A DNA stretch of 64,000 nt from Symbiodinium sp. CCMP2592 (taxonomy: Eukaryota > Sar > Dinophyceae > Suessiales > Symbiodiniaceae): NCBI GenBank assembly GCA_905221615.1, contig CAJNDT010000599.1, positions 62,001-126,000 of the forward strand, in the 5' to 3' direction. The translations under genes were made by a program, and so were the position numbers. Within the stretch, counting starts at the first letter, position 1, and every line of letters starts with the position of its first letter. This document shows, piece after piece, positions 16,766 through 26,639 of this stretch. Under the pieces are notes generated by a model that saw only the letters and a list, made by a program, of their open reading frames with translations, made no database searches and was not told the DNA's origin.

Positions 16766-17053
16766 CTATATCCAAGGGTAAAAGGAGGGACCCTTAATCT
16801 TCATTTTCTTGACTGTTCGCCGCAGAAGCTTTGCCACTTTGTTGCCCCTGCTTGGGCGGAGGATGTCCCCGCTTGCCACTTCTGCGGGGTTTCCATTAAT
16901 TTCCTCAAGTATCCTGACAAGATTCATAGACGCTGTAAGCGCGTCGTGGCTTGTGATGCTTCTGTGATTGCATCTTGGCGCGCCGCGCTCACTGAGCTGG
17001 TGAATGACCTGACTGTTGTTCTTGACAAATTCTAGGTTCTTGTTTGTTTCCAT
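16766..17053 (-). CDS. Coding-like fragment, unknown protein
   Basis: 95 codons on the minus strand from ATG at 17053, directly preceded by an in-frame stop. The sequence has a natural mix of charged and hydrophobic residues with a likely helix (TASMNLVRILEEINGNPAEV) and a basic tail (LLRRTVKKMKIK). The last eight residues are encoded by a foldback arm, not by gene-derived DNA. Most of the frame lies between perfect 17-bp direct repeats (16782-16798, 17113-17129), so it looks like a captured piece of a gene. No family recognised. Confidence 0.3.
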   Translation of the reverse strand: METNKNLEFVKNNSQVIHQLSERGAPRCNHRSITSHDALTASMNLVRILEEINGNPAEVASGDILRPSRGNKVAKLLRRTVKKMKIKGPSFYPWI

Positions 17054-17129
17054 TCATGTTTCACGTGCACCAATGAGTGCTTCATGCAAACGACCGACTG
17101 ATGTCCGTTAATAAGGAGGGACCCTTAAT
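16782..17129. mobile_element. Gene-like insert bounded by a 17-bp duplication in FB-N
   Basis: AAGGAGGGACCCTTAAT occurs at 16782-16798 and 17113-17129. The 314-bp insert is unique sequence. The duplicated 17-mer is the left arm of FB-N, so the insert split an existing element. Confidence 0.7.
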
Positions 17130-17226
17130 AAGGACACCTAGGCATATACCCTTAATATAGCTATGGTAGACCCATTATATAGCCCATTGTAGGTTAGGGG
17201 TCCCCATTAAGGGTCCCTCCTTTTCC
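17113..17226. mobile_element. Foldback FB-N, copy 1
   Basis: AAGGAGGGACCCTTAAT with complement ATTAAGGGTCCCTCCTTTT; loop with TATACCCTTAATATAGC. Second copy at 24206. Confidence 0.75.
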
Positions 17227-17344
17227 CCTTTGACTAGAAGCGGTCCGGCTCCAGCAGAATTCGACGACCGCATGACTCAGGCCTACAAGCCCGTCTCTGC
17301 CTTTATGGACAGAGCTTCGGCTCAATACACCTTAATTAGATTAG

Positions 17345-17450
17345 GGTTGAGGGTCGTTGAGGGTTTAGGGTTAAGGCATAGGGTTTAGGGTATAGGGTTT
17401 CGGGGTTTAGGGTTAAGGTATAGGGCTTAGCTTAGGGTATAGGGCCGGAA
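17345..17450. repeat. Degenerate TTTAGGG array
   Basis: GGGTTTAGGG, GGTATAGGG and GGGTTAAGG units in G-rich orientation. Confidence 0.7.
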
Positions 17451-17899
17451 TAATCAGTGAACCATATCACCAATGTAACGTGTTCTAGAATATGTAGGAT
17501 ACTTAAGAAAACTGACCCGTACTTGACACTTTTGCGCTCTGGGAGGCCGTGTTCTGCAGGCATAAGGGTTGAACGGTTCAGGTTTAGGGTTAAGGATTAA
17601 TGGCTTATTGTTTGTGCCAGGTGGCGAAAACACGCCATGGATGGGAGGCACACATGCAGCAGATTTTTGGTTGAGGGCCTTGGGTTTGGGGTCTTCGGCT
17701 ATCGGTTTACCGGCGGATTCAAATCCCTACTTTTTAAGGGTTCATTTTTCCATAGAAAACGTGTCATAACCCACTATTCTGTAGGCTTTGGCGCCGCTGG
17801 TAGTTCTTCGTTTGGGGCTTGTGATAGCCGTGGTGCAGCTCGGAGTCTCCGAACATTAACCGACGTAGTTTAGGGTTTTGGGTTGGGGTCTTTCTCATA

Positions 17900-18137
17900 G
17901 GGGGCCAAAAGAGGTTTTAGCCTATGGGGGTTTAGTAGGGATTAGGGCTCCCATAATAGGGTATATATTAAGGAATCCCTACTTGAAGGCTCATGGGACT
18001 TAGTAAGTGAGGTTATAAGTAGGTTATAATTAGGATAACCCCACTTAGGGGACGTATAACCCCAATTATAACCTACTTACTAAGTCCCATGATCCCCTAA
18101 GTACCCCAAGAATCTTAAACTCCCCTTTTGGCCTCCC
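17900..18137. mobile_element. Outer foldback containing FB-A
   Basis: GGGGGCCAAAAGAGG (17900-17914) pairs with CCCCTTTTGGCC (18122-18133). A smaller AGTAGGGAT/ATCCCTACT hairpin (17931-17983) and an FB-A copy fill the interior. Confidence 0.55.
17980..18103. mobile_element. Foldback FB-A (short type), nested
   Basis: TACTTGAAGGCTCATGGGAC to CCCATGATCCCCTAAGTA, TA at both ends. Close to the 46951 copy over nearly its whole length. Confidence 0.8.
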
Positions 18138-18208
18138 ATCAGTCTTTCTTCTAACCCCGGCCTGGCGCACGCTCTCCGACAAAGAGGTTTCCGGACTTGT
18201 AGATCCCT

Positions 18209-18306
18209 TAGGGGTACTTAGATTTTTTCTTTAATGTTCGATTATTATTATCCTTAAGAAACAGCTAAAATTATAATTTTTGCTAGGGTTCTAAGTTTAG
18301 TATAGG
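18209..18306. repeat. Dispersed element FB-U, copy 2
   Basis: Shares AGAAACAGCTAAA and AATTTTTGCTAG with copy 1 at 8618. Confidence 0.7.
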
Positions 18307-18649
18307 ACCAGCTTCGTATAACCGTCTTTGAGACCCTGACAGTATGCAGTTGTAAAACACTTGTCGAACCCTGACAAAACCTGATGAAGCGCTGGTGAAA
18401 GCTTCCGAAACCCTAAACCATATTAAAACCTGCATGAAACCTTCACAAGAATCGATCAAACCCTGCTTCAACCCTGTAAAACACTCAAAGTCACAGCAGC
18501 CCCTTAACGACCCTCATAAGTCTTCATAGAACCACTGCCATGTCCATACGCCCTCAGCCTCATAGGCCCTATTGAATGTTAAACCCCCTTGAATCCTAAT
18601 ACCCACAATGTTTCAGAGCCTCGAAAGAGCTCCGTGCATCCCAGGCTCT

Positions 18650-18840
18650 TACCTTTGGTTAGTAGGGAATGGAAGAATGGTACTGTTGATGGACAAAATC
18701 CTGCATTACCCATTATAAGGAATATACCATAGTTCCCATAGTTTAGAGTTCTTAGGGTCATGCAGGATTTTGCCCATCAGCAGTAGCAATAGTAGTTATA
18801 ATTGTACCCCATTCCTCCATTCCCCACTAACCAAAGGTAA
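18650..18840. mobile_element. Foldback FB-O interrupted by FB-I
   Basis: CTTACCTTTGGTTAGTAGGG pairs with CCCCACTAACCAAAGGTAAG. FB-O copies at 33161 and 57117 lack this insertion. Confidence 0.75.
18681..18785. mobile_element. Foldback FB-I, TA-flanked, nested in FB-O
   Basis: TA followed by CTGTTGATGG, ending CATCAGCAG then TA. All five FB-I copies (also 27261, 52504, 53131, 60682) start C(T/G/C)GTTGATG and have TA on both sides, as Tc1/mariner-type MITEs do. Confidence 0.8.
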
Positions 18841-18929
18841 GGGTTGTTGACAGTCGTGCAGCTGGCAGTGAAGCACAGACCGGAGACGTGGTTGCCAAGC
18901 CACTTCTTTGGAAAAAGGCTTTTAGTTGA

Positions 18930-19163
18930 CCGTGCAGAGATTGTCGAGATTTGTTTGGAGGTGGGAATCTGCAAGATGGGCGATTACATCCATGCGAATG
19001 GTGCGACAAGACTAATTGGAGAATTGAAAGTAAGAAGGATCATGCAGCATACAGGTGCAAAGCCAAAGACTGCCGATCGTCCCAGTCGGTTCTTGCGCAC
19101 GATTTGGACCTCTTCAACAAGAAGCTTGCTCTTCGTTCTCTGATCGGTGCACTATGGCTCTTC
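18930..19163 (+). pseudogene. Merlin/IS1016-like transposase, zinc-ribbon exon fragment
   Basis: The frame is open from 18930 and has no ATG. It encodes HPCEWC, then YRCKAKDCRSSQSV 18 residues later, and LDLFNKKLALRSLIGALWLF. CxxC, a basic stretch, CxxxxC, then a phenylalanine and a hydrophobic ALWLF helix is the N-terminal layout of Merlin/IS1016 (IS1595-group) DDE transposases. The catalytic domain is absent. The frame runs directly into a short foldback at 19170, and FB-O/FB-I lie 90 bp upstream, so the gene appears broken or intron-split. Merlin elements make 8-9-bp target duplications, of interest because of the 9-bp duplication at 60215. Confidence 0.45.
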
Positions 19164-19169
19164 CTCTAC

Positions 19170-19234
19170 CCCAAGGGTCCCAAGGACCCGGATTTCGGAG
19201 AGTATATGATTATTGGGTACTTGGACCCTTAGGG
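19170..19234. mobile_element. Short FB-F-like foldback
   Basis: CCAAGGGTCC pairs with GGACCCTTAGGG; inner TATATGATTATTGGGTAC recurs near 54635. Confidence 0.5.
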
Positions 19235-19368
19235 CTAGCCCGTCAATGTCAGTCCCGATCAAGCCGGCTTGGTTCAAGCACTAAACCCAAATCCCTAAAC
19301 CCCTAAGCCCACACCCCTGAGCTTCCCTAAACCAGATCCCTGTAAGGAACCCTTTCATCGGGATCTAA

Positions 19369-19441
19369 GGACTCATGTATTACGGCTTTTGGGCCCAAAG
19401 ACCATACTGTACAAGGCTTTTGGGCTATTTTGATCCCTAGG
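19369..19441. mobile_element. Foldback FB-H, copy 1
   Basis: GGGATCTAAGGACTCATGTA to GCTATTTTGATCCCTAGGG; inner GGCTTTTGGGCC. Copies at 23966, 53694, 60835. Confidence 0.7.
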
Positions 19442-19454
19442 GTAACCTAAAATC

Positions 19455-19517
19455 TAAACCCTATAAACCCTATAAACCCTATAAACCCTATAAACCCTAA
19501 GCCCTAAACCCTACACC
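19455..19517. repeat. (CCCTATAAA)n variant telomeric array
   Basis: At least four 9-bp units, then CCCTAAG and CCCTAAA. Confidence 0.85.
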
Positions 19518-19726
19518 CTTAAGAAAGTCGAAAGAGCTTCCTGAGAGGCTCGCCTGGCAGAGGTCACGAAGACCGCGCAGACCCGGGCTCGGACCCCCAG
19601 ATCCCCTCTTTCATTAGGGACCCCAAAACTAAGTTGGATTTTGGGATATTTTTTTTATTTTCCTTATTTGGATTTATAAGGGACCCTATATATATAAATA
19701 TTTTTCAGAGTGTTCAAAGGCCAACC

Positions 19727-19852
19727 CAGAAAAGCACATAAGCATAAGCATTTTTATAGGGATATCCCTATATACCTTATTGGGTTTCATTATAAGGGGG
19801 GTTTATATGGGATATCCCGAACCTCATTTTTGCTTTTGTGCTTTGTTGGGGC
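19727..19852. mobile_element. Single foldback
   Basis: GAAAAGCACATAAGCA pairs imperfectly with TGCTTTTGTGCTTT; an inner GGGATATCCC palindrome occurs in both arms. Confidence 0.45.
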
Positions 19853-20607
19853 CCTATTTCAGGGCTTCTTAGGAGTCCCAGAGCCCGGCGACTTCGACAA
19901 ACAGCAGTAAAATAGTGAGAGTCTGATAGGTGTTGATAGGACTCTTACAGGGTTTTGCGAGGTTAGGAAAGATACCACAAACTCATACAGAGGGATCCGA
20001 ATTGCAAATTAAGGTCTGTTTGTTCAGTTACAGTTTGTTGTGGAAACAAATGCGGCGGGGTGTTGGGGATGTTTAGGGTATTGAGTTTTGTTGTTGTTCG
20101 AAAGGTCTGTTGAACGGCTAGGGTTGTGTAGTAGTTTCGGGCTTTTGGGGTTTTAGGTTCAATGGGTATACTGCAGATGGTGTCATGCGATGTGGCACGC
20201 TCAGGCATGTGACTGCAAGGCAAGCCAGAAAGTTTTGAGGTTGAGCCACACCAGAGCTAGATTCGCCCTTCTGTAGCCAACTTCCAATAAAAGAAAGGAT
20301 ACGGGCTGCCCAGGTCCTTTTGTTTAAGTTGCGAGCTTCGGGCAAGCAATGAACCAATACCGGGTGTCGGACACAGAAAGAACCCACAACAAAGGCGATG
20401 CTCAGTTTCTGGACGAGTCCTTATACCTATCCCTGAACAACAAAGCCCTGGCCCCTATAAACTATAAACCCTACAGTCCGTAAGCTCTACGCCCTAGGCC
20501 CTCAGAACGATGAACGCTCAAATCCGAAGCTCAGCCCAGGAGGAGTTTGAGGATAAACTCCAAGCGATGCAGCTACGGAGGAAGAAGAAGTCCCTCACTT
20601 TGAGCTC
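19853..20607. other. Unique DNA, no recognised gene
   Basis: Overlapping minus-strand open frames (19963-20387) lack motifs. Telomere-like fragments near 20450-20500. Confidence 0.35.
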
Positions 20608-20611
20608 ACAT

Positions 20612-20712
20612 GGGTGGTTTTCAAAATTAAGGTCCCTTTTTGGGTACCCTAAATAGTAGGTGCCGTATTATAATAGGGACCCAAAAAGAGACCATAGTTT
20701 TGACAACCACCC
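20612..20712. mobile_element. Foldback FB-D with ACAT duplication
   Basis: GGGTGGTTTTCAAAATT to AGTTTTGACAACCACCC. ACAT at 20608-20611 and 20713-20716. Confidence 0.85.
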
Positions 20713-20839
20713 ACATGTCATGTAGGGGCAAGGGCTTCAAGTCTGCAGTTGTGTGTTTGGTGGTTTAGGGTTCAGGGGGCGTTCGGGGCCAAGGGTTTAA
20801 GACTTAAAAGGCTTCAGATGGTGAAGGTTCAGGATCCCC

Positions 20840-20859
20840 GGGGGGGGGGGGGGGGGGGG
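20840..20859 (+). repeat. Poly-G run of 20
   Basis: An uninterrupted G20; a T-rich stretch follows 12 nt later. It may be an assembly-sensitive site. Confidence 0.8.
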
Positions 20860-20977
20860 CGCGGAATTTTGTTTTTTTTTGGCATTGGGTGTGTTTGTTT
20901 CGGTTTTTGGGGGGGTGCTAAGGTGATCAGCTTGATGTAGGGTGGAGAGAGAGACTGCGAAAGGCTCAGAGCTTTTG

Positions 20978-21058
20978 GGGTCTTAGGGTTTAGGGTTGAG
21001 GGTCTTAGCGTTTAGGATTTAGGGTTTAGGGTCTGGGAGGTTTAGGGTTTAGGGTGTC
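20978..21058. repeat. Degenerate TTTAGGG array
   Basis: GGGTTTAGGGTTGAGGG-like units in G-rich orientation. Confidence 0.75.
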
Positions 21059-21983
21059 ACCCGGATTCCTTCTTGAAGCGCTCTGATGGAATTCAGTGCT
21101 TTGCTGGCCGGTATGACGTTTCATCGGTTCTGGATGGTGTATCGAAGGAGAAGAGGCATGAGCCCTAACTTGCCGTATCTTAGCCCGAAGCCCCTAAAAC
21201 CTATTCCCCTATGCTCTAGGCCCCTAAGTATCTACACCGAACCCTAGACCGTAAACCGCAGTTCCTGAAGGCTGGGGGCGTTAAGGGCTAGATGAAGACA
21301 GGATCAGATTCGACTTGATGCTTCGGGTTCCAACAAGCCAACCAGAAATGTTGAATGATACTATTCCTCAGGGCATTATACAGACGTTTCTACACCCCCT
21401 TCAAAATACTGGCCGAGTTATTGAGGCCCTATGTAACCGATGTTACCAGCATGCATGGCTTCAACAATCGGTCTTCAATCAGGGTCCCCAGGTAGAAGCA
21501 CACCGGATGAAGAGGGGATATAAGACGTGTGGTTCTGTCTCCCTACATGTCGCGAGAGACATTAGTTCATTGATCATGCAGTTCCCTTTGGTTTCTGTTC
21601 GGTATAGAACTTGGGAAAACCGAGATCTTTGTAGTACTCTGCAGCGTCCAAAATGCCTACAGCAAGAGATCATAGGCACCAATGTTTGGTTTAGGCCGGT
21701 GAGTTTTCAGGCCTGTTCGAGTTTAGATGTTTGGCATCTGAGCGGCTGCTGGGCTAGAATACTATATGGAACGGCCATCACATGACAACTCGGGTATAAA
21801 GTTCAGTTCGTTAGGCTTACAGGGTTGAGGGTTTAGAGTCTTAGAGCGCGGCGTCAAGTGTTTAGAAGATGTTTTGTTCATCGCTTCTCATTTGCACACT
21901 ACCTGCCGTCAGATTTGGCTATCGTTTCTTGGAACGAGCACATGATGTGATTGTCGATCATTGTGCATGAGTCATGAGGCGGC
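21059..21983. other. Unique DNA upstream of the RCC1-like gene
   Basis: Free of foldback elements. An open frame of 156 codons at 21315-21785 has no motif; it could hold upstream exons. Confidence 0.35.
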
Positions 21984-23138
21984 ATGAAAGGGCAAGATAT
22001 GCAGCGCATGTTTGTTTTAAAGGCAATGTCTGTTTTCAGAGTCGCGCTGGAGCTCGCCATACTTTGCTGGGCATCTTGGATTTCGGCTTGTTGTGTTGGT
22101 TCATTTTGCTTCGTCTCTTGGTGCGGGCGAGAGAGACCTCCAAGTAGGTTTTCCAAGGAACATGTCAGCAAGATGTCCTACAGCAAGGGAGCGTCCGGGG
22201 ACAGCTATAAATCCAGAGCTTCCTTCTCCAATAGGCACGTGCCTGTAGTGAAACCTGCTGTCTGCTTCGGGTTGAACGCCAAGAGACAAGGGGATTTGCT
22301 GATGCTTTGGGGAGCAGATGTGGCAGTCTCAGCAGGCCATGCTCATACTTGCGACCTGACATCAGCTGGTCAGTTGGTTTGCTTTGGATGGAATGGCAAC
22401 GGACAGTGTGATGTGCCGACGGATGTCGGGGCCATCGTGGCAGTCTCGGCAGGCACTGCTCACACTTGTGCAGTGACTACATATGATCATTTGGTCTGCT
22501 TCGGACGGAATGGCAATGGACAGTGTGATGTGCCGACGGATTTGGGAACAGTTGTGGCCGTTTCAGCAGGCGACGACCACACGTGTGCAGTGAGATCGGA
22601 CGGTCAGTTGGTCTGCTTTGGATGTGGCTGGAATTGCAACGGACAGTGTGATGTGCCGACAGAATTGGGAGCAGTTGTAGCGGTCTCGGCCGGCAAGGCT
22701 CACACTTGTGCAGTGAGATCGGATGGTCAGTTGGTCTGCTTTGGATGGAATGACGATGGACAATGTGATGTGCCGGCGGATTTGGGAGCAGTTGTGGCAG
22801 TCTCGGCAGGAAAAGCTCACACTTGTGCAGTGACTTTATGTGGTCAGTTGGTCTGCTTTGGAGGGAATGGCGATGGACAGTGTGATGTGCCGGCGAGTTT
22901 GGGAGCAGTCGTGGCAGTCTCAGCAGGCGACGACCACACGTGTGCAGTGAGATCAGATGGTCAGTTGGTCTGCTTTGGAAGTAACGCTCACGGGCAAAGT
23001 GATGTGCCGTCGGATTTGGGAGCAGTGGTGGCAATCTCAGCAGGCGGCCTTCATACTTGTGCAGTGAGGTCAAACGGTCAGTTGGCCTGCTTTGGACACG
23101 AAAGGGCCGGAGGATGCAACGTGCCGACAGATTTGTAG
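21984..23138 (+). CDS. RCC1-like tandem-repeat protein
   Basis: 384 residues. A hydrophobic N-terminal stretch (about 13-47) could be a membrane anchor or signal. From residue 92 to the end there are about seven units of 39 residues, each carrying VAVSAGxxHTCAV, then DGQLVCFGxNxxGQCDVPxDLG. The VSAG positions are 115, 154, 193, 234, 273, 312 and (ISAG) 351; the 41-residue step comes from a two-residue insert. The repeats form blades of an RCC1-type beta-propeller, a fold used for protein binding. Similar cysteine-rich RCC1 repeats are abundant in dinoflagellate gene models; this is from memory. The frame is intact to TAG at 23136. The start may be later (Met64) or on an upstream exon. A telomeric array begins 22 bp after the stop codon. 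Confidence 0.75.
   Translation: MKGQDMQRMFVLKAMSVFRVALELAILCWASWISACCVGSFCFVSWCGRERPPSRFSKEHVSKMSYSKGASGDSYKSRASFSNRHVPVVKPAVCFGLNAKRQGDLLMLWGADVAVSAGHAHTCDLTSAGQLVCFGWNGNGQCDVPTDVGAIVAVSAGTAHTCAVTTYDHLVCFGRNGNGQCDVPTDLGTVVAVSAGDDHTCAVRSDGQLVCFGCGWNCNGQCDVPTELGAVVAVSAGKAHTCAVRSDGQLVCFGWNDDGQCDVPADLGAVVAVSAGKAHTCAVTLCGQLVCFGGNGDGQCDVPASLGAVVAVSAGDDHTCAVRSDGQLVCFGSNAHGQSDVPSDLGAVVAISAGGLHTCAVRSNGQLACFGHERAGGCNVPTDL
22320..23138 (+). repeat. 117-bp tandem repeat inside the RCC1-like gene
   Basis: Units are highly alike at DNA level (for example TGTGATGTGCCG, CACTTGTGCAGTGA), suggesting recent expansion or gene conversion. The complementary strand also stays open for 225 codons because of the repeat; I treat that as a shadow. 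Confidence 0.85.
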
Positions 23139-23159
23139 CAGTTGCGCCAGTCACCGCGG

Positions 23160-23256
23160 GCCGAACCCTAAACCCCTAAACCCCTAAACCCCTGAACCCC
23201 TAAACCCCTAAACCCTGAACCCCTAAACCCCTAAACCCTAAACCCTACACCTTGAG
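23160..23256. repeat. Telomere-type array (CCCCTAAA)n
   Basis: Octamers and heptamers immediately 3' of the RCC1-like gene. Confidence 0.85.
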
Positions 23257-23333
23257 AGAAATCGAGCGGTCTGCTAGTTGCTGTGGATGGAGTCAGCGCA
23301 ATATGCCCAGATTTTTTACCGCCATGCCTGAGC

Positions 23334-23447
23334 AATGTAGGAACCTGAATCTGAATAAGAAACCTTGGGCCTTTATCAGGGTTCCTTATATGAATCCTAC
23401 TATTTCGGGGATATAGGCCCAGGGTTTCTTAATCAGGTTCCGCCATT
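23334..23447. mobile_element. Foldback FB-B
   Basis: ATGTAGGAACCTGAATCTGA to TAATCAGGTTCCGCCAT; a small insertion in the left arm (AATCTG) relative to 13885. Confidence 0.75.
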
Positions 23448-23816
23448 ATGTGCCGGGGCTTTTCCTCCACTGAAGCCGCGCCGCTCGTGGCTAGCACAGC
23501 CTCGTCATATCGACCGTCACACGATTGTGAGTTCTGCAACCCCCGGCGTGTCGGATGGATGCGGGTCTGCACATGTTTATTACTTAACTATCAGTAAGAG
23601 TATTTCTATATAAGACTGTCTATACAAGTATGCGAGAACACCCACTAAGGCCGAAACAATATGCCTATGATTCGTCTCGCTGCCTTACTTACCCCGCCGG
23701 CCGAAATGCTGCCTGCATTCGAGAGTAGCGGCATTTGGGAGTCGAGGGTCATGCGGCCAGAATCTTGTCATGGTATTATTGCTTGGGGTTCCGATTTCTT
23801 AACCCTTATAAGCCCT

Positions 23817-23926
23817 AATGTAGGAACCTGATGAAGAAACCTTGGGCCTATAACCCCAAAATCGTAGGATTCATATATAAGGAACCCTAATAAAGGCCCA
23901 AGCTTTCTTAATCTGGTTCCTACATT
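23817..23926. mobile_element. Foldback FB-B
   Basis: TGTAGGAACCTGATGAAG with complement TTCTTAATCTGGTTCCTACA; loop CCCCAAAATCGTAGGATTC. Confidence 0.8.
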
Positions 23927-23965
23927 TGACCCCAAACTCTCTTGGAGTCCGCATCATGATTAGGA

Positions 23966-24056
23966 ACCCTATAGGGATCAAAATAGCCCAGACGCCTTAT
24001 ATAGCATGGTCTTTGGGCCCAACAGCCTTAACATATGAGTCTGTAGACCCCTAGGG
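23966..24056. mobile_element. Foldback FB-H
   Basis: AACCCTATAGGGATC to TGTAGACCCCTAGGG; inner TGGTCTTTGGGCCC. Confidence 0.65.
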
Positions 24057-24205
24057 AAGAAGGAGGTGGAGCTCTTAGGGCTTTAGGGTTTAGGGTTCAG
24101 ATGGTGTTGTTGACGAAATGAAGACTTGACTTGTTGAATGCGGGGTCAGAGTTCATGCAGAGGGAGGAATGATTCGCGCTCAAGGATGCTTTATATACCT
24201 CAGAG

Positions 24206-24315
24206 TAATGGGGGACCCCTACCCCATAATGGGCCCACATATTGGGTATATCATGGCTATATAAAGGGTATATACCTAGGGGTCCTGATTAAGGGTCCAT
24301 CCTTTTGCCTTTGGA
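24206..24315. mobile_element. Foldback FB-N, copy 2
   Basis: TAATGGGGGACCCCTACC to ATTAAGGGTCCATCC; loop with TATATCATGGCTATATAAAG. Confidence 0.7.
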
Positions 24316-24339
24316 ATTATGGTATTAGCTCCCTAAAGC

Positions 24340-24396
24340 CGTGACAAGGATGGTCTTTTGGGACCAGATTCTACAATGGCAGTATGTACGGAGCCT
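24340..24396. mobile_element. Half FB-V element
   Basis: GATGGTCTTTTGGGACC followed by TGGCAGTATGTACGG matches only the right arm of the FB-V copy at 27657. Confidence 0.4.
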
Positions 24397-24672
24397 CTGG
24401 GAACACCATTTCAGCAAGCGCAAGTTTGGCAGTCCTGCGGAGTCCAGAGTCTGTACAGCTAAGCACACCGACGCGAATCATCTTGCATCGAAGACCGTAG
24501 CTAAACCCTAAACCCCTAAACCCCTAAACCCTAAATCCGAAACCCTAAACCCTACCACGAACACCGAAGCCTCAAACCCTAGAGCCCTCAACTCTCTATC
24601 CGAAAGCCCTCAAACTCCGGCGCCTTCAACCGTAAAGCCCTAAACCCTACACATTAAACTCTACTCTAAACC

Positions 24673-24835
24673 CTTCACTACTTGGGGCTTTGGGTGTGGG
24701 GCGTTAAGGTTTAGCATCGTTTACCCTAAACCCTAAATCCCAAGCCGAAAGAGCTTCACTACAAGGGACCTTTGGGCGTAGGGTTTTAAAGTTTACCATC
24801 GTGTACCCGAAACCTTAATCCCAAGCCGAAAGAGC
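24673..24835. repeat. 81-bp tandem duplication with telomere-like core
   Basis: Two diverged units share CTTCACTAC, TTTAxCATCGT and CCAAGCCGAAAGAGC. Confidence 0.7.
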
Positions 24836-25344
24836 ATGCAACGCCCCATGAGGTTGGAAGAAGTAAGTCGCGGTCAGAACTTCCTTGAGAAGAACCAAAT
24901 GAGGCCTGGTGTTTGGGTTCAGGGCTTAGGGGTTTTATAGGGTTTAGGATTTGGTATTTACGGCCTGAGTTTAGGGTTTAGGGTATAGCGTAGTGTTACA
25001 GTTTGGGGTTCAATCCCGACGAGTCCCAAGTACCTCTGTGAGGGATGCTTGCCCAGTATAGAAACCCCACATTCTACAAAAGAGACACATAGCGGACCCT
25101 TTGGACATGTTTGCGACTGAGGGTTTGGGGCCTTGAGGCTTGGTGAGGGTTATTGAAAAGTTCGATAAGAGTTCTACCAGGGTTCTCGGATTCTATATAT
25201 CAAGGGTTCATAAGGATGCCTTTTTGCTGGGGCAGTTCAGCTTCCTGATGGTAGATTCCATGTTAAGAACCTTAAGAAGGTAAGGCACCCAAAGGATGTA
25301 CTGCAAGCTAGGGTCTAAGGGGTAGTTTCACACCACCAAGTACC

Positions 25345-25495
25345 AAACCCCCTAAACCCTAAACCCTAAACCCTAATAAACCCTAAACCCTAAACCCTAA
25401 ACCCCTAAACCCCTAAACCCTAAACCCTAAACCCTAAACCCTAAGCCCCTAAACCCTAAACCCCTAAACCCTAAACCCTAAACCCTAAACCCCAG
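25345..25495. repeat. Telomeric array (CCCTAAA)n
   Basis: About 150 bp, mostly perfect heptamers with some CCCCTAAA. Confidence 0.9.
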
Positions 25496-25639
25496 TGCCC
25501 GGAGCCCCAAAGCGTAGAACTCCTGAACTCGAAAGGCTAAAACCCTGCCACCCGAACCCGAGCACCCCGCACCCTGAGAATGAATACCCTGAGCCCTACA
25601 ACCCCAAGGAACGACGCCCTAAAGTCCTAAACCCCTAAG

Positions 25640-25835
25640 CCCGCAAAACCCCTAAACCCTACCCTAAACCCTAAACCCTAAACCCTAAACCCCTAAACCC
25701 CTAAACCCCTAAACCCCTAAACCCCTAAAACCCCTAAAACCCCTAAACCCCTAAACCCCTAAACCCTGAACCCGTAAACCCCTAAACCCTAAACCCTAAA
25801 CCCTAAACCCCTAAATCCCTAAGCCTATAAACGGT
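25640..25835. repeat. Telomeric array (CCCTAAA/CCCCTAAA)n
   Basis: About 195 bp, the longest array in the window, with octamers dominating its middle. Confidence 0.9.
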
Positions 25836-26523
25836 AAACCCAGAGAGTATCCTCAAAGCCCTGAGGCTCGCCCTCGAGACATCGCCACCCCAGCGCCTTG
25901 CAAAGCTGCAGAAGAAAGCTTGGATCTCAGTCGGTGTCGGGTTCAGGGTTTAGGGTTTAGAGTTTAGGGTTTAGGGTTTCGGGTGGGCTTAACTAACTTG
26001 TGGATTCCTCTCGAGAGGTCTACATGGGCTGCAACAAGGGCTACTATAAGGATACATTATAGGGTCCCAGACAATGACCCATATTTCCGTATATTACAGG
26101 GGTTGCCTGGGAGTTCACGGTATTTTCACAGGGTCTTCACATCGTTGTAGAGGGCTTTGTCAGGAACGTCACGCTGCTTGTTTGACATGGCTTCGTAAGG
26201 TTTCTTGATGACTGAAGCCCCCAAGCCAAAACCCAAATCTTTATACATGTGATGCCCGAGAGCGCGCCGAATCCTAACATTCCGCGCCCTTGCACCAGCC
26301 CAAAACCACTAAAATCCTTTGGGTTCAGGGTCTAGGATTTAAGGGTTTTAAGGGTTAAAGAGTTTAAGGTTCAGGGTTTAGGGGTTTCGGAATCATCAAT
26401 AGTTCGGCCGAAGCCCTATGTGTGTAGGTCTAGGCGCTGGGCGCTGGAGGGCAGCGGGTCGTCAGGGCTTTGTCAAGAGAGCTTGAGGCTGTGAGGATCA
26501 AGGTCGAAAGTGATTTGAATCTT
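25836..26523. other. Unique DNA with short G-rich telomere-like patches
   Basis: Orientation switches to TTTAGGG at about 25945. No gene or foldback recognised. Confidence 0.4.
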
Positions 26524-26639
26524 ACCTAATTATAGTCTCCATTCTAGTTCCTTTTTTGTTTAACCAATCTTATGGTTAGGATCCTATAATAGAGATTTTG
26601 GTTAACCAAAAAAAGGAACTACAATGGAGACTATAGGTA
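26524..26639. mobile_element. Foldback FB-E, reference copy
   Basis: TACCTAATTATAGTCTCC to GGAGACTATAGGTA; inner GTTCCTTTTTTGTTTAACC and its complement. Copies at 30275, 36150, 42023, 60985. Confidence 0.85.

Noticed and set aside
22477-23154. 225-codon minus-strand frame opposite the RCC1-like gene
   Set aside because: The 117-bp repeat keeps the complementary frame open; the plus-strand repeats have recognisable blade motifs.
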